A stretch of 64,000 nucleotides of DNA, from positions 124,001 to 188,000 of the forward strand of contig NZ_JACVAK010000005.1 in the NCBI RefSeq assembly GCF_014851805.1, given 5' to 3'. Below, piece after piece: positions 19,764-28,239 of this stretch. Within the stretch, counting starts at the first letter, position 1. Each line of letters begins with the position of its first letter. The notes under the pieces are model-generated. The model searched no databases. It saw nothing but the letters and a program-made list of their open reading frames with translations, and had not been told where the DNA came from. The position numbers were made by a program, and so were the translations under genes. This DNA comes from Pseudoxanthomonas sp. PXM02 (GTDB lineage: Bacteria; Pseudomonadota; Gammaproteobacteria; Xanthomonadales; Xanthomonadaceae).

Positions 19764-21983
19764 TCAGAACTCCTGCCAGTCGCCATCGGCCAGGGCCGGT
19801 TCCGGCTTGCGCGCGGCCGGCTTGCGGGCCACGGCCTTGGCGGCAGGCTTGGCTGCGACCGGCGCCGAGGCGGCCGCCGCGATGGCCTTGCGCACCGGCG
19901 CACTGACGGTGGCTTCCAGCTTGAACACGGCCACCGATTCGGTGAGCGCCTGCGCCTGTTCTTCCATCGAGCGGGCGGCGGCGGTGGCTTCTTCCACCAG
20001 CGCGGCGTTCTGCTGGGTCGCTTCGTCCATCTGGGTGATGGTCTGGTTGACCTGCTCGATGCCGGCCGACTGTTCCTGCGAGGCCGCCGAGATCTCGGCC
20101 ATGATGTCGGTGACGCGCTGCACCGAAGCCACGATCTCGGCCATTGTCGCGCCGGCCTGGTTCACCAAGGCCGAACCATCGGCGACCTTGTCGACGGACG
20201 TTTCGATCAGGCCCTTGATCTCCTTCGCTGCGTTCGCCGAGCGCTGGGCCAGCGTGCGGACTTCCGAAGCCACCACCGCAAAACCACGGCCCTGTTCGCC
20301 GGCACGCGCAGCTTCCACCGCAGCGTTGAGCGCCAGGATATTGGTCTGGAACGCGATACCGTCGATGACGGAAATGATCTCGGCGATCTTCTTGGACGAC
20401 TGCTCGATGTCGGTCATGGTGGTGACCACCTTGCCGACGACATCGCCGCCCTGCGAGGCGACCGACGCGGCGCCGATGGCGAGCTGGTTGGCCTGGCGCG
20501 CGGACTCGGCGTTCTGGCGCACGGTGGAGGTCAGTTCCTCCATCGAGGCGGCGGTTTCTTCCAGATTGGCGGCCTGCTGCTCGGTACGGCGCGACAGGTC
20601 GTTGTTGCCGGAGGCGATCTCGCCCGCCGCGGTGTTGATACTGAGCGCGGCGGTCTGGATGTCGCCGACGATTTCCGTCAGCTGGCCAACGGTGGCGTTG
20701 GCGTCATCACGCATGGTGGCGAACACGCCGTGGAAGTCGCCTTCCATTCGGGCCGTCAGGTCGCCGCGGGCGATGGCTTTCAGCAACTCGGACACTTCGC
20801 CGAGATTCTTGTCGGTGGTTTCCATCAGGTGGTTCAGGCCGGCCACCATGTCGCGGAAGTCGTACTGGTACTTGTCCACGTCGCCGCGCTGGCTGAAATC
20901 ACCCGAGGAGGCGGCATGCGCCAGTCGCTTGATTTCGGCATTGATGGCCGACAGGCTGGCCTTGGTGGCGTCCATCGTCTCGGTCAGGACCGCCTTCTCG
21001 CCGGGCAACCGGTCCATGTCCACCGACAGGTCGCCGATCGAATAGCGCTGCATGACCTCAGCCAGGCGCATCTTCACCGCGATGTGCGACGCGACCAGGG
21101 CATTGGTCTCGCGGACCATGCGGCCGTAGTCGCCCGGGAAGGCGCTGTCGTCCATCCGGTAGCTGATGCGGCCTTCGTCGTGGCGTGCCGCCATCTCGCT
21201 CTGTGCGGCGATGACCGACCTGACCTGCGTCTGCATGCGCTGCATCGAGCCGAGCAGGTCGCCAATCTCGCTGCGGTCGTCGATCGTGATCTGACGATCC
21301 AGTTGGCCACGTGCCACCGCGTCGGCGACGCTCGTGACGTCAGCCATCGGTCGTACGATCGAACGGGTGATGAGGATCGCGGCGGCGATGGCCAGCAGCA
21401 TCGCGACCACCACCAGCAGGCCGATCGCGCGGATGTTGCTGTTGTAGCCGGCCTGTTGCGCGGCCACGGCGTCGTCCAGCCCCTTCATCTTGTCATCCAG
21501 CATCCGGGCCACGGCGTCGGCGACCGCCTGGCGCAGGTCGCCGGCCCCGCTGGCAGGCGTCAGGTCGCCGACCTTGACCGATTCGATCAGCTGGCGGCTG
21601 TTGTCGAAGTACAGCGCGGATTTGGCCAGCATCTGCTGGTACAGCTCCTGCTCCTGCTTGTCGGAAATGCTGTCGCCGTACTTTTTCGAAAGTTCGTCGA
21701 ATGCCTTGCCGCCGGCGACCATCTCGCCGGTGTACTCGGCGACCTTGTCCGGATCCTCGTAGTTGGCAACGAGGCCGCGCTCGCTGACGCGGTACTCGGC
21801 CAGCATCGTGGCCAGGCGTCCCAGGTCGCGGATGGCTGGAACCTCCTTGTTCGTGATCTCGACCACCACGCCTTGGGCGACCCCCATCCGCTGCGCGGAA
21901 AAAGCCCCGGTGGCGACGATGAGCAGGACGAGCACGGCGAAGCCGATGGCCAGGCGTTTGCCGATCTTGAGGTGCTTGAACAT
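19764..21983 (-). CDS. Methyl-accepting chemotaxis protein, helical-bundle sensor, WQEF tail
   Basis: A 739-residue receptor if it starts at ATG 21983 ([15 protein letters not shown], the usual opening of such receptors); the frame is open for 14 more codons. TM1 is about 12-32 and TM2 about 200-222. The periplasmic segment is almost entirely helical ([39 protein letters not shown]), typical of a four-helix-bundle sensor. HAMP, a long relay shared with the preceding receptor, and the signalling domain follow, ending in DGDWQEF. No convincing sigma-28 promoter is visible upstream, unlike the other three; an AT-rich stretch with a GGTAAG-N4-CTTACC inverted repeat (22122-22137) lies about 140 bp before the start. 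Confidence 0.94.
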   Translation of the reverse strand: MFKHLKIGKRLAIGFAVLVLLIVATGAFSAQRMGVAQGVVVEITNKEVPAIRDLGRLATMLAEYRVSERGLVANYEDPDKVAEYTGEMVAGGKAFDELSKKYGDSISDKQEQELYQQMLAKSALYFDNSRQLIESVKVGDLTPASGAGDLRQAVADAVARMLDDKMKGLDDAVAAQQAGYNSNIRAIGLLVVVAMLLAIAAAILITRSIVRPMADVTSVADAVARGQLDRQITIDDRSEIGDLLGSMQRMQTQVRSVIAAQSEMAARHDEGRISYRMDDSAFPGDYGRMVRETNALVASHIAVKMRLAEVMQRYSIGDLSVDMDRLPGEKAVLTETMDATKASLSAINAEIKRLAHAASSGDFSQRGDVDKYQYDFRDMVAGLNHLMETTDKNLGEVSELLKAIARGDLTARMEGDFHGVFATMRDDANATVGQLTEIVGDIQTAALSINTAAGEIASGNNDLSRRTEQQAANLEETAASMEELTSTVRQNAESARQANQLAIGAASVASQGGDVVGKVVTTMTDIEQSSKKIAEIISVIDGIAFQTNILALNAAVEAARAGEQGRGFAVVASEVRTLAQRSANAAKEIKGLIETSVDKVADGSALVNQAGATMAEIVASVQRVTDIMAEISAASQEQSAGIEQVNQTITQMDEATQQNAALVEEATAAARSMEEQAQALTESVAVFKLEATVSAPVRKAIAAAASAPVAAKPAAKAVARKPAARKPEPALADGDWQEF

Positions 21984-22147
21984 GAAGGTGGTCTCGATGG
22001 AGTTCAGCGGTTGGGCCGCGTGCATCAGGCGGAAGCGAGAGCTGTCCGCACCGTCTTGGTGCGACGTCTGCTATGGAGTAGCGGCGTCATGTGACAGTTC
22101 TTTATCACTGTCTGCGCGAAAGGTAAGCGGACTTACCAAACTGCCGC

Positions 22148-22182
22148 CGCACGCGCACGAAAATCGTGACGTGACGCGTGCG
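22148..22182 (-). terminator. Nested hairpin after the porin gene, possible terminator
   Basis: An outer 8-bp inverted repeat (CGCACGCG at 22148-22155, CGCGTGCG at 22175-22182) encloses an inner perfect 5-bp hairpin (CACGA-AAA-TCGTG, 22156-22168). It starts 17 bp past the porin stop. There is no T-run, so termination is uncertain. Confidence 0.4.
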
Positions 22183-22198
22183 AGGGGGGCAGAAAAGG

Positions 22199-23392
22199 TC
22201 AGAAGTGCATCTGTGCGCGCAGCTGGAACACGCTCGGGTCGGCAGAGAACGCACCGCGCGTGGCGTCCGTCTTCACGTAATTCGCTTGGAACTTGAAATA
22301 CGGCGACAGGTACCAGTTGGCACCCACGGTCCAGTTGTGTTCACGGCCACCGGCGATGCCGTCGCTGTCCAGGTCGATGCGGCTGTAGCGGGCGAGCAGC
22401 TCCACCGCACCGTACTTGCCCTTCGGCTTGGGGTTGGCGACGTTGCCGCCGCTGTAGCCGCGCGATTCGCCGGTCAGCAGCCAGCTGGCGAACACGTAAC
22501 CGCCATCGGCCGAATAGGAGGGCAGGCCCAGATCGCGCGTGGTCTTCTGGCGCAGGTACTCGCCCTGCAGCGACCACGGGCCGTGGATCCACAGCGCTTC
22601 CAGTCCGGTGCGGTCGATGCGGTCCACACGCGAGAGCGTGCCCGAATCCACCAGCCGCACGTCGGTCAGCGCGGCTTCCGGACGCGCGCGCCAGCGCACG
22701 CTGGGGTGCACGGTCACGCCGAGGCCATTGACCTCGCTATCCGGGCGCTCCTGCGCGCCGGCGATGCCCAGGTGCAGCACGTCGCCGGCGGCCTTGCGCG
22801 GCGTCCATGCCAGGCGGACTGCGGCGGTGTCGCCCTTGTTGTTGCCCAGCAGGTCGGACTCGAAGAAGTAGCCGGCGTTGGCGATGTAACGATCGCGTTC
22901 GAACGCCCAGTCGATGCCGCTGCGGCGGTTCTCGTAGAACGCCTGCGTGGGCAGCGCGCTTTCAAGGAAGCTGACGGCGCGGGTGGCGGTGTTGCCCTCG
23001 AAGCCCAGCGGCACCTTCATCTGGCCGATGCGTACCTTGCCCAGGTCGTGGCCGAACAGCGCCTTGGTCTCCACGCGCAGCGCCACGTCGTTCCAGCTCT
23101 TGGCGTGGAAGTCGTAGGTCACGCCCAGGTCGTAGACACCTTTCTTCCTCAGCGTCAGGCCCAGTTCCTGGCGGCGCCATGCGTCGTCGTCCTCCAGGTC
23201 CGCACCGTTGTAGCCGTCGCCGGAGAAGCGGTTGAGGTCGTATTGCAGGTTGCCGCCGAGGCTCAGCTCGGTGCCGCCGGCGAAGGTGATTTTCGGCGGC
23301 CACGCGGCGGCCGTGGTCTTGCCGTCATCGGCGCGGGCGCCGGCGTGCACGGCCAGCAGGGCGAGGGCGAGAGTGGAGAGCGCGTACTTCAT
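22199..23392 (-). CDS. OprO/OprP-type outer-membrane porin
   Basis: A 397-residue beta-barrel protein starting at ATG 23392 with a signal peptide (MKYALSTLALALLAVHAGARA). The mature sequence has the pattern of phosphate-selective porin O/P: FAGGTELSLGGNLQYDLNRF near the start, KVRIGQMKVPLGFEGNTATR, and a C-terminal run of amphipathic strands ending in FQLRAQMHF, with terminal Phe as needed for BAM insertion. In this family the barrel forms trimeric anion channels, often for phosphate or polyphosphate; the substrate here is not established. It lies between a chemoreceptor and cheA, all on the minus strand, but 88 bp separate it from cheA and I see no sigma-28 promoter. Its place inside the chemotaxis cluster is unusual. 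Confidence 0.85.
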   Translation of the reverse strand: MKYALSTLALALLAVHAGARADDGKTTAAAWPPKITFAGGTELSLGGNLQYDLNRFSGDGYNGADLEDDDAWRRQELGLTLRKKGVYDLGVTYDFHAKSWNDVALRVETKALFGHDLGKVRIGQMKVPLGFEGNTATRAVSFLESALPTQAFYENRRSGIDWAFERDRYIANAGYFFESDLLGNNKGDTAAVRLAWTPRKAAGDVLHLGIAGAQERPDSEVNGLGVTVHPSVRWRARPEAALTDVRLVDSGTLSRVDRIDRTGLEALWIHGPWSLQGEYLRQKTTRDLGLPSYSADGGYVFASWLLTGESRGYSGGNVANPKPKGKYGAVELLARYSRIDLDSDGIAGGREHNWTVGANWYLSPYFKFQANYVKTDATRGAFSADPSVFQLRAQMHF

Positions 23393-23479
23393 ACGGATAC
23401 CGGTAGTGTAGGGACGTGCGCCGCCGAACGTCGCCTGCGGGAGGCGACGCGGTCGGGAGCGACACAAGGGAGTGGGGCG

Positions 23480-25474
23480 TCAGGCCGCCTGCTGCAGGCG
23501 GCGCGTGCGTACCAAGCCGCCGACATCGACGATCAGGGCGACGCGGCCGTCGCCGAGGATGGTGGCGCCGGAGATGCCGTCGATGCGGCGGTAGTTGTTC
23601 TCGAGGTTCTTCACCACGACCTGCTGCTGGCCGATCAGTTCGTCGACTTCCAGCGCCAGCTTGTGGCCATCGGCTTCGACCACGACGACCAGCGGGTCGG
23701 CGTTGCGGTTTTCGCCGTAGCGGTAGTACTCGTTCAACGCGACGATCGGCAGGTACTCGCCACGCACGCGCAGCACGCGTCCGTCACCGGCCACGGTGCG
23801 CACGTCTTCGTCCTTCGGCTGCAGCGCTTCCAGCACGTAGGTCAGCGGCAGGATCAGGGTTTCGTCGCCGACCGATACCGCCATGCCGTCGAGGATGGCG
23901 AGCGTCAGCGGCAGGCGGATCACCACGCGGGTGCCGTGACCGGCCGCGCTTTCGAGCTGCACTTCACCGCCGAGCGCCTGGATGTTGCGGCGGACCACGT
24001 CCATGCCGACGCCACGACCCGACAGGTCGGTGACCGCTTCGGCGGTGGAGAAGCCCGGCTGGAAGATGAGGTCCCACACCTGCGCGTCGGTGGGATTTTC
24101 CGGCACGGCGAGGCCACGCTCGGCGGCCTTGGCGAGGATGCGGTCGCGGTTGAGGCCGCGGCCGTCGTCGCTGACTTCGATGACGATGTGGCCACCCTGG
24201 TGCGACGCGGCCAGCGTGATGGTGCCGGTCTCGTCCTTGCCCGCCTGTGCGCGCACGTCGGGCATTTCCAGGCCGTGGTCGATAGAGTTGCGGACCAGGT
24301 GCACGAGCGGATCGGCGATGCGTTCGATCAGGCCCTTGTCCAGCTCGGTGCCTTCGCCGATGGTGCGCAGGCGGACCTGCTTGCCCAGGCGTGCGGACAG
24401 GTCGCGGACCAGGCGCGGGAAGCGGCGGAACACGGCGTCGACCGGCAGCATGCGCACGCCGATGACGGCTTCCTGCAGGTCGCGCGTATTGCGCTCCAGC
24501 AGGTCGAGGCCGGCGAACAGGCGTTCGCACTGGGCCTGGTCGAGCAGGCCGGAGACCTGCTTGAGCATGGCCTGGGTGATGACGAGTTCGCCGACCAGGT
24601 TGATCAGCCCGTCGATCTTGTCGACGCTGACGCGGATCGAGGTTTCGGCGGCATCGTTGGCGGCGGGTGCGGCCGCCGTGGCAGGCGCCTGTGCGCCGCT
24701 GGCGACGACGGCGGCCACCGGTTGTGCAGCGACGGCGACGGCGTCGACCGGCACGGCGTTGCGCTGCATCGGCTGGATGTCGAGTTCGCAGTCGTCAACG
24801 ACCCACGCGAACACGTCGTCCACCGCGCTGCGCGGCACCTTGCCGATCAGGCCGAGGTCCCACGCCAGGTAGGCTTCCAGCGGATCGATCTGCTCGAAGC
24901 CGGGCAGGCGTTCCATGCGGCACGCGATTTCCAGCGGGCCGAGATGTTCCAGTTCGCGCAGGATGCGCAGCGGATCGTTGCCGCTCATGAACAGCGACGG
25001 TGCCGGCGTGAAGCCGATCTTCCAGCCGTCGGGTTCGGCCTGGGCCACTGCGGCAGCGGCGGGCGCGGCCGTCGCCGGCGCGTCCTGGCCGGACAGCACG
25101 GCGTTGAGGCGATCCTTCATGGCCTGCACGGCGGCGGGATCGGCCGGCGTGCCGTGTTCGGCTTCGGCCAGCAGGGCGCGCAGCACGTCGACCGAGGCGA
25201 GCATCGCATCGACGGCGGGCGGGCTGACGGCGCGCTGGCCGGCGCGCAGTTCGTCGAGCAGCGTTTCCAGCACGTGGGTCATGCCGGCGATGGCGTCGAA
25301 GCCGAAGGTCGCCGAGCCGCCCTTGATGGAGTGCGCGGCGCGGAAGATGGAATTGATCAGGTCGCCGTCACGGCTGCCCTGCTCCAGCGACAGCAGGCCG
25401 GCTTCCATGGCCTCCAGCCCTTCGCGGCTTTCCTCGAAGAACGTGGCGTGGAAGCGCTGCATGTCCATGTTCAT
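23480..25474 (-). CDS. cheA: Chemotaxis histidine kinase CheA of the STAS-cheY-cheA operon
   Basis: A 664-residue cytosolic kinase. Domains in order: HPt/P1 with His48 (AAHSIKGG), a linker, a region about 150-235 (WKIGFTPAPSLFMSGNDPLR, LEIACRMERLPGF) likely to be the response-regulator-binding P2, an Ala/Pro linker, P3 dimerisation, and the ATPase P4 with N-box HLVRNSIDHGLE and G-boxes DDGRGL and GRGVGMDVV. A CheW-like P5 ends the protein. It phosphorylates response regulators from receptor signals. It differs from the other CheA in the window (30179-31936), which has a shorter P2 region and a DDEFEALLD motif. It follows cheY by 48 nt in an operon with the STAS gene under one sigma-28 promoter, as in Xanthomonas. 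Confidence 0.95.
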   Translation of the reverse strand: MNMDMQRFHATFFEESREGLEAMEAGLLSLEQGSRDGDLINSIFRAAHSIKGGSATFGFDAIAGMTHVLETLLDELRAGQRAVSPPAVDAMLASVDVLRALLAEAEHGTPADPAAVQAMKDRLNAVLSGQDAPATAAPAAAAVAQAEPDGWKIGFTPAPSLFMSGNDPLRILRELEHLGPLEIACRMERLPGFEQIDPLEAYLAWDLGLIGKVPRSAVDDVFAWVVDDCELDIQPMQRNAVPVDAVAVAAQPVAAVVASGAQAPATAAAPAANDAAETSIRVSVDKIDGLINLVGELVITQAMLKQVSGLLDQAQCERLFAGLDLLERNTRDLQEAVIGVRMLPVDAVFRRFPRLVRDLSARLGKQVRLRTIGEGTELDKGLIERIADPLVHLVRNSIDHGLEMPDVRAQAGKDETGTITLAASHQGGHIVIEVSDDGRGLNRDRILAKAAERGLAVPENPTDAQVWDLIFQPGFSTAEAVTDLSGRGVGMDVVRRNIQALGGEVQLESAAGHGTRVVIRLPLTLAILDGMAVSVGDETLILPLTYVLEALQPKDEDVRTVAGDGRVLRVRGEYLPIVALNEYYRYGENRNADPLVVVVEADGHKLALEVDELIGQQQVVVKNLENNYRRIDGISGATILGDGRVALIVDVGGLVRTRRLQQAA

Positions 25475-25522
25475 TGCGACGGTGCCCTGGTGCGATCGGA
25501 AGGGAAGCGGAGGAAGAAGAAA

Positions 25523-25888
25523 TCAGCCCAGGACTTTCTGGACGGTGGCGACCAGTTGTTCCGGGTTGAACGGCTTGACCAGCCAGCCGGTGGCACCGGC
25601 GGCCTTGCCTTCGGCCTTCTTGTCGGCCGCGGACTCGGTGGTCAGCATCAGCATCGGTGTGAACTTGTAGTCCGGCAGGCCGCGCAGCGCACGGATCAGC
25701 GAGATGCCGTCCATGTTGGGCATGTTGACGTCGGTGACGACGGCATTGAACTTCTGGCCCTGCGCGCGCCCCAGCGCGACCTGGCCGTCTTCTGCCTCAT
25801 CCACCGCGAAACCCGCCGAGCTCAGGGCGAAGGCGACCATCTGTCGCATCGAGGCCGAATCGTCCACTACCAGAATGCGTGCGCTCAT
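25523..25888 (-). CDS. cheY: CheY-type single-domain response regulator
   Basis: A 121-residue receiver. ATG 25888 (MSARILVVDDSASMRQ) is chosen because it overlaps the STAS stop as ATGA and gives the standard CheY length; longer in-frame starts lie inside the STAS gene. The acidic pair (VDD), the phospho-acceptor in VVTDVNMPNMDG, the Thr in LMLTTES and the Lys in WLVKPF are all present. It is probably the target of the CheA encoded 48 nt downstream. It differs from the flagellar CheY at 32761, so the two may serve as output and phosphate sink; which is which is inference. Confidence 0.93.
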   Translation of the reverse strand: MSARILVVDDSASMRQMVAFALSSAGFAVDEAEDGQVALGRAQGQKFNAVVTDVNMPNMDGISLIRALRGLPDYKFTPMLMLTTESAADKKAEGKAAGATGWLVKPFNPEQLVATVQKVLG

Positions 25889-26196
25889 GCGGCGTTCTCC
25901 ACTTGTTGCGTGTTGTGTTCGTTGTCGTTGGTCAAGCCGAGCTGCGGCGCGATGCCGAGCAGGCGCGCGGCGTCGCGGAAACTCTGGCTGACCGCACTGA
26001 AGTCGGTGGCAAGGCCGGCCTGCTCGCGCTGGCGCACGAAGCTGCACAGCACCTGCAGGCTGGCGGTATGCACGCGCTGCACGGTGCCGGCGTCCAGCGC
26101 CAGCGGTCCCGGCTGCGCGACGTGCGGGGCCAGGTGCTGCTTGAGGTCGGTGGCGGCCTCGATGCCGAGGTCATCACCCAGTGGCACAGCGCTCAT
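25885..26196 (-). CDS. STAS-domain protein heading the cheY-cheA operon
   Basis: A 103-residue protein with the fold of a free STAS domain (anti-sigma-factor-antagonist family): LGIEAATDLKQHLAPHV, PLALDAGTVQRVHTASLQVL, then helices and a hydrophilic tail. In classical members a Ser in a D-S-S/A-G-L motif is phosphorylated; here the matching stretch is V-H-T-A-S-L-Q, so Thr would occupy the acceptor place and the preceding Asp is His. It overlaps cheY by four nt (ATGA) and is preceded by a sigma-28 promoter. Similar STAS genes occur in the equivalent Xanthomonas cluster. Its partner is unknown; a role in tuning this CheA/CheY pair is inference. Confidence 0.8.
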   Translation of the reverse strand: MSAVPLGDDLGIEAATDLKQHLAPHVAQPGPLALDAGTVQRVHTASLQVLCSFVRQREQAGLATDFSAVSQSFRDAARLLGIAPQLGLTNDNEHNTQQVENAA

Positions 26197-26225
26197 CGTG
26201 TCTCCGGAAAGGCGGCTCTAACGAG

Positions 26226-26252
26226 GTATCGGCGCGGCATGGCCGCTCTTGA
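26226..26252 (-). promoter_or_regulatory. Sigma-28 promoter of the STAS-cheY-cheA operon
   Basis: Minus-strand -35 TCAAGAGC (26245-26252), 11-nt spacer, -10 GCCGATAC (26226-26233), 29 nt before the STAS ATG. The rest of the gap up to the parP stop contains a weak 9-bp inverted repeat (26299-26307 with 26346-26354) that may end the parP transcript. Confidence 0.75.
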
Positions 26253-26368
26253 GGGGCGGGTGTGAATGTGTGACGGAGTTGGTAAAGCGCGGAGTGAGGG
26301 AGAGGAGCGAGGAGGGGCTGGGCGTCTGCTTTTCCTCACTTCCCACTCCTCTCCACCCGTTGCGCACT

Positions 26369-27460
26369 TCATTGCAGGATCCGCGAAGCATCCAGCAGGA
26401 TCACCGCGCAGTCGTTGAGGCGTGCCACGCCGCGGAACAGCGGATTGGCGATGCGACCAACGCGCGCGTTGTCGGGGGATTCGATCTGCTGGTCGGTGAG
26501 GTTGGCGACGTCCTCGACCGCGGTCACGCGCAGGCCCAGGGTTTCGCCGTGTTCTTCCAGCACCACGATGCGGGTGGTGGCGTCGGTCTCGATCGCGCGG
26601 CGGCCGAGATACAAGCCCAGGTCGATCACCGGCACCACCTGGCCGCGCAGGTTCATCACGCCCAGCATGTGCGGCGCGGCGCCACGCAACGGGAGCAGCG
26701 TGGCTGGCCGCACGACTTCCTGCACCTTCAGCAGTTCCAGGGCGTAGTGCTGCTGGTCGCACCGCAGGCGCAGCCAGCGGGTTTTGCGCTCGGTCGCGCG
26801 ACGGCGTTCGCCGGTGTCGAGCGCAGCCTGCAGGTACGGCTTGGCCGGCAGCGGTACGGCGGCGTAAGGCAACGGTGCGGCCTGCACCGGCGGCTTGGCG
26901 GCCGGTACGGGAGCGGGCGTGGCGACGACACGCGAGGTCGGTGCGGCACCGCCGTGCAGGTTGTCGAGCAGGGCTTCGAATTCGTCGTCGTCGATGACGT
27001 CCGCGCCGGGGCGGACCGGCGACACGGCGAGGGCGGGCGTCGCCGGCACGGCCGGTGCAGCGGATGCGACGGCGCTCGGTGCGGCATCGCCGTGCAGGGT
27101 GTCGAGCAGCGCCTCGAACTCGTCGTCGGTAATCAGGTCGGCTTCGCTGCCGGCGCGCACGGGCGCAACCGCGAGGGCCGGTGCGGGCGCAGGTGCCGGC
27201 GCGGTGTCCGCTGTCGCCACGGCGCCTGGCACGGCATCGCCGTGCAGCGTGTCCAGCAGGGCTTCGAATTCGTCGTCGGTAATCAGGTCGGCCTCGCTGC
27301 CGGCACGCACCGGCGCGACCGCCAGCGTGGGCGCGACGACCGGGGCGGGTTCGGGAACCGGAACGACCGTGGCCGCCGGCTCGGCGGCCTGCACGGGCGG
27401 CGCGGCGATATCGCCGAGCAGGTCCTGCAGGTAGTCGTCGAGGACGGCGGGGGTGGTCAT
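26369..27460 (-). CDS. parP: ParP-like protein: triple docking repeat plus CheW-like domain
   Basis: A 363-residue protein. The C-terminal about 140 residues (from RWLRLRCDQQHYALELLKVQ) form a CheW-like domain with NLRGQVVPVIDLG. The N-terminal part is a low-complexity Ala/Pro/Val region carrying DDEFEALLDTLHG at residues 62-74 and 112-124 and DDEFEALLDNLHG at 158-170, plus an N-terminal AVLDDYLQDLLGDI. The gene follows the ParA-like gene with an ATGA overlap and precedes the chemotaxis genes, the context of ParP, which in Vibrio tethers CheA arrays to the pole through a CheW-like (AIF) domain and is itself placed by ParC. The DDEFEALLD motif is otherwise known in CheA proteins; here it is in ParP three times and in CheA once. 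A plain CheW-like adaptor is the alternative. Confidence 0.85.
   Translation of the reverse strand: MTTPAVLDDYLQDLLGDIAAPPVQAAEPAATVVPVPEPAPVVAPTLAVAPVRAGSEADLITDDEFEALLDTLHGDAVPGAVATADTAPAPAPAPALAVAPVRAGSEADLITDDEFEALLDTLHGDAAPSAVASAAPAVPATPALAVSPVRPGADVIDDDEFEALLDNLHGGAAPTSRVVATPAPVPAAKPPVQAAPLPYAAVPLPAKPYLQAALDTGERRRATERKTRWLRLRCDQQHYALELLKVQEVVRPATLLPLRGAAPHMLGVMNLRGQVVPVIDLGLYLGRRAIETDATTRIVVLEEHGETLGLRVTAVEDVANLTDQQIESPDNARVGRIANPLFRGVARLNDCAVILLDASRILQ
26933..27322 (-). repeat. Three-unit coding repeat within parP
   Basis: Three tandem units of about 48-50 codons each begin AVAPVRAGS or AVSPVRPG and contain D-D-E-F-E-A-L-L-D-x-L-H-G. Units 1 and 2 are exactly 50 residues apart and very similar in DNA. 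Unit 3 is more like the copy in cheA at 31436-31483. Confidence 0.85.
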
Positions 27461-28239
27461 GCGGCCTGCTCCGTGTCGCGGGCTTCCGTCAGCAGCAGCC
27501 AGTCGAGCGCGCGGCGATAGGCCGACAGACCGCGGCCCGGGTAGGCGGCGGCCGGGCTGGAACGCGTCAGCACGTCGACGCTGCAGATGCGGGTGTCGTT
27601 GGGAATGGCGTCGTTCCAGACGCGCTCGCCGTACTCGTCCTGCATGGCCTTGAGCGTGTCGGCACCGGTACGCGTGCGCTTGTCGTGCAGCGTCGGCAGG
27701 ATCGACACCGGCAGTTCGCGGTGGCGCGAACGCTGGATCATCTCGGCGGTGCGGCACATGCCTTTCAGGCCGTGCAGTGCCAGCGGTTCGGTCTGCGTCG
27801 GAATGATGACGTGGTCGGCCGCGGCCAGTGCGTTGACCATCAGCAGGCCGAGCGTGGGCGGGCAGTCGAACAGCACGTGGTCGTAGGCGTTGCCGCTGCG
27901 GGCCAGCGCATTGGACAGCGCCAGGCCGAGACCCGGCTGGGTGGCGCTGCGACGTTCCAGCGTGGCCAACGGCGTCTGCGCGGCCACGAAGGACAGGTTT
28001 TCGATTTCGGTGGGGCGCGCCACGCTGGACAGCGTGGGCGGCTGTTCGTCGAACAGGTCCAGCACGCCGGTGGGCTGCGGATCGGTGGCGACGCCGAAGG
28101 CGCGCGTCAGCGAGGCATGCGGATCCAGGTCGATCAGCAGCACGCGATGGCCGCGCATGGCCAAGCCGCGCCCGAGGGCGAGGGTGGTGGTGGTCTTGCC
28201 GACGCCACCTTTCTGGTTGGCGATTGCCCACACGCGCAT
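27457..28239 (-). CDS. parC: ParA-family ATPase ParC for polar chemosensory arrays
   Basis: A 260-residue MinD/ParA-like ATPase. The deviant Walker A motif KGGVGKTTTT is near the N-terminus, Walker A' LLIDLDPHAS follows, and FDCPPTLGLL forms Walker B. No DNA-binding extension or ParB partner is present, so chromosome or plasmid partition is unlikely. Its place between motD and the ParP-like gene is that of ParC in Vibrio and Pseudomonas, which recruits chemotaxis arrays to the flagellated pole. The start is ATG 28239, overlapping the motD stop by one nt (TGATG); a GTG one codon upstream is possible. It overlaps parP by four nt. Confidence 0.92.
   Translation of the reverse strand: MRVWAIANQKGGVGKTTTTLALGRGLAMRGHRVLLIDLDPHASLTRAFGVATDPQPTGVLDLFDEQPPTLSSVARPTEIENLSFVAAQTPLATLERRSATQPGLGLALSNALARSGNAYDHVLFDCPPTLGLLMVNALAAADHVIIPTQTEPLALHGLKGMCRTAEMIQRSRHRELPVSILPTLHDKRTRTGADTLKAMQDEYGERVWNDAIPNDTRICSVDVLTRSSPAAAYPGRGLSAYRRALDWLLLTEARDTEQAA

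Noticed and set aside
2412-21983. Long stretches of repeated sequence resembling a mobile or CRISPR-type repeat
   Set aside because: They are the conserved signalling domains of four chemoreceptor genes; spacing and reading frame are those of coding sequence.
25889-26047. N-terminal extension of the STAS-operon cheY
   Set aside because: The 53 extra codons would lie within the STAS gene in another frame; ATG 25888 overlaps its stop as ATGA and gives normal CheY length.
22178-26221. Plus-strand open frame of 1347 codons
   Set aside because: It lies opposite the porin, cheA, cheY and STAS genes. The product is an Arg/His/Gln/Ala/Gly-rich sequence without domains, a usual by-product of high G+C on the antisense strand.
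27457-28239. ParA gene as a sign of a plasmid or chromosome partition locus
   Set aside because: No ParB, no parS-like repeats, and the gene is locked between motD and parP by overlapping codons, the known ParC context.
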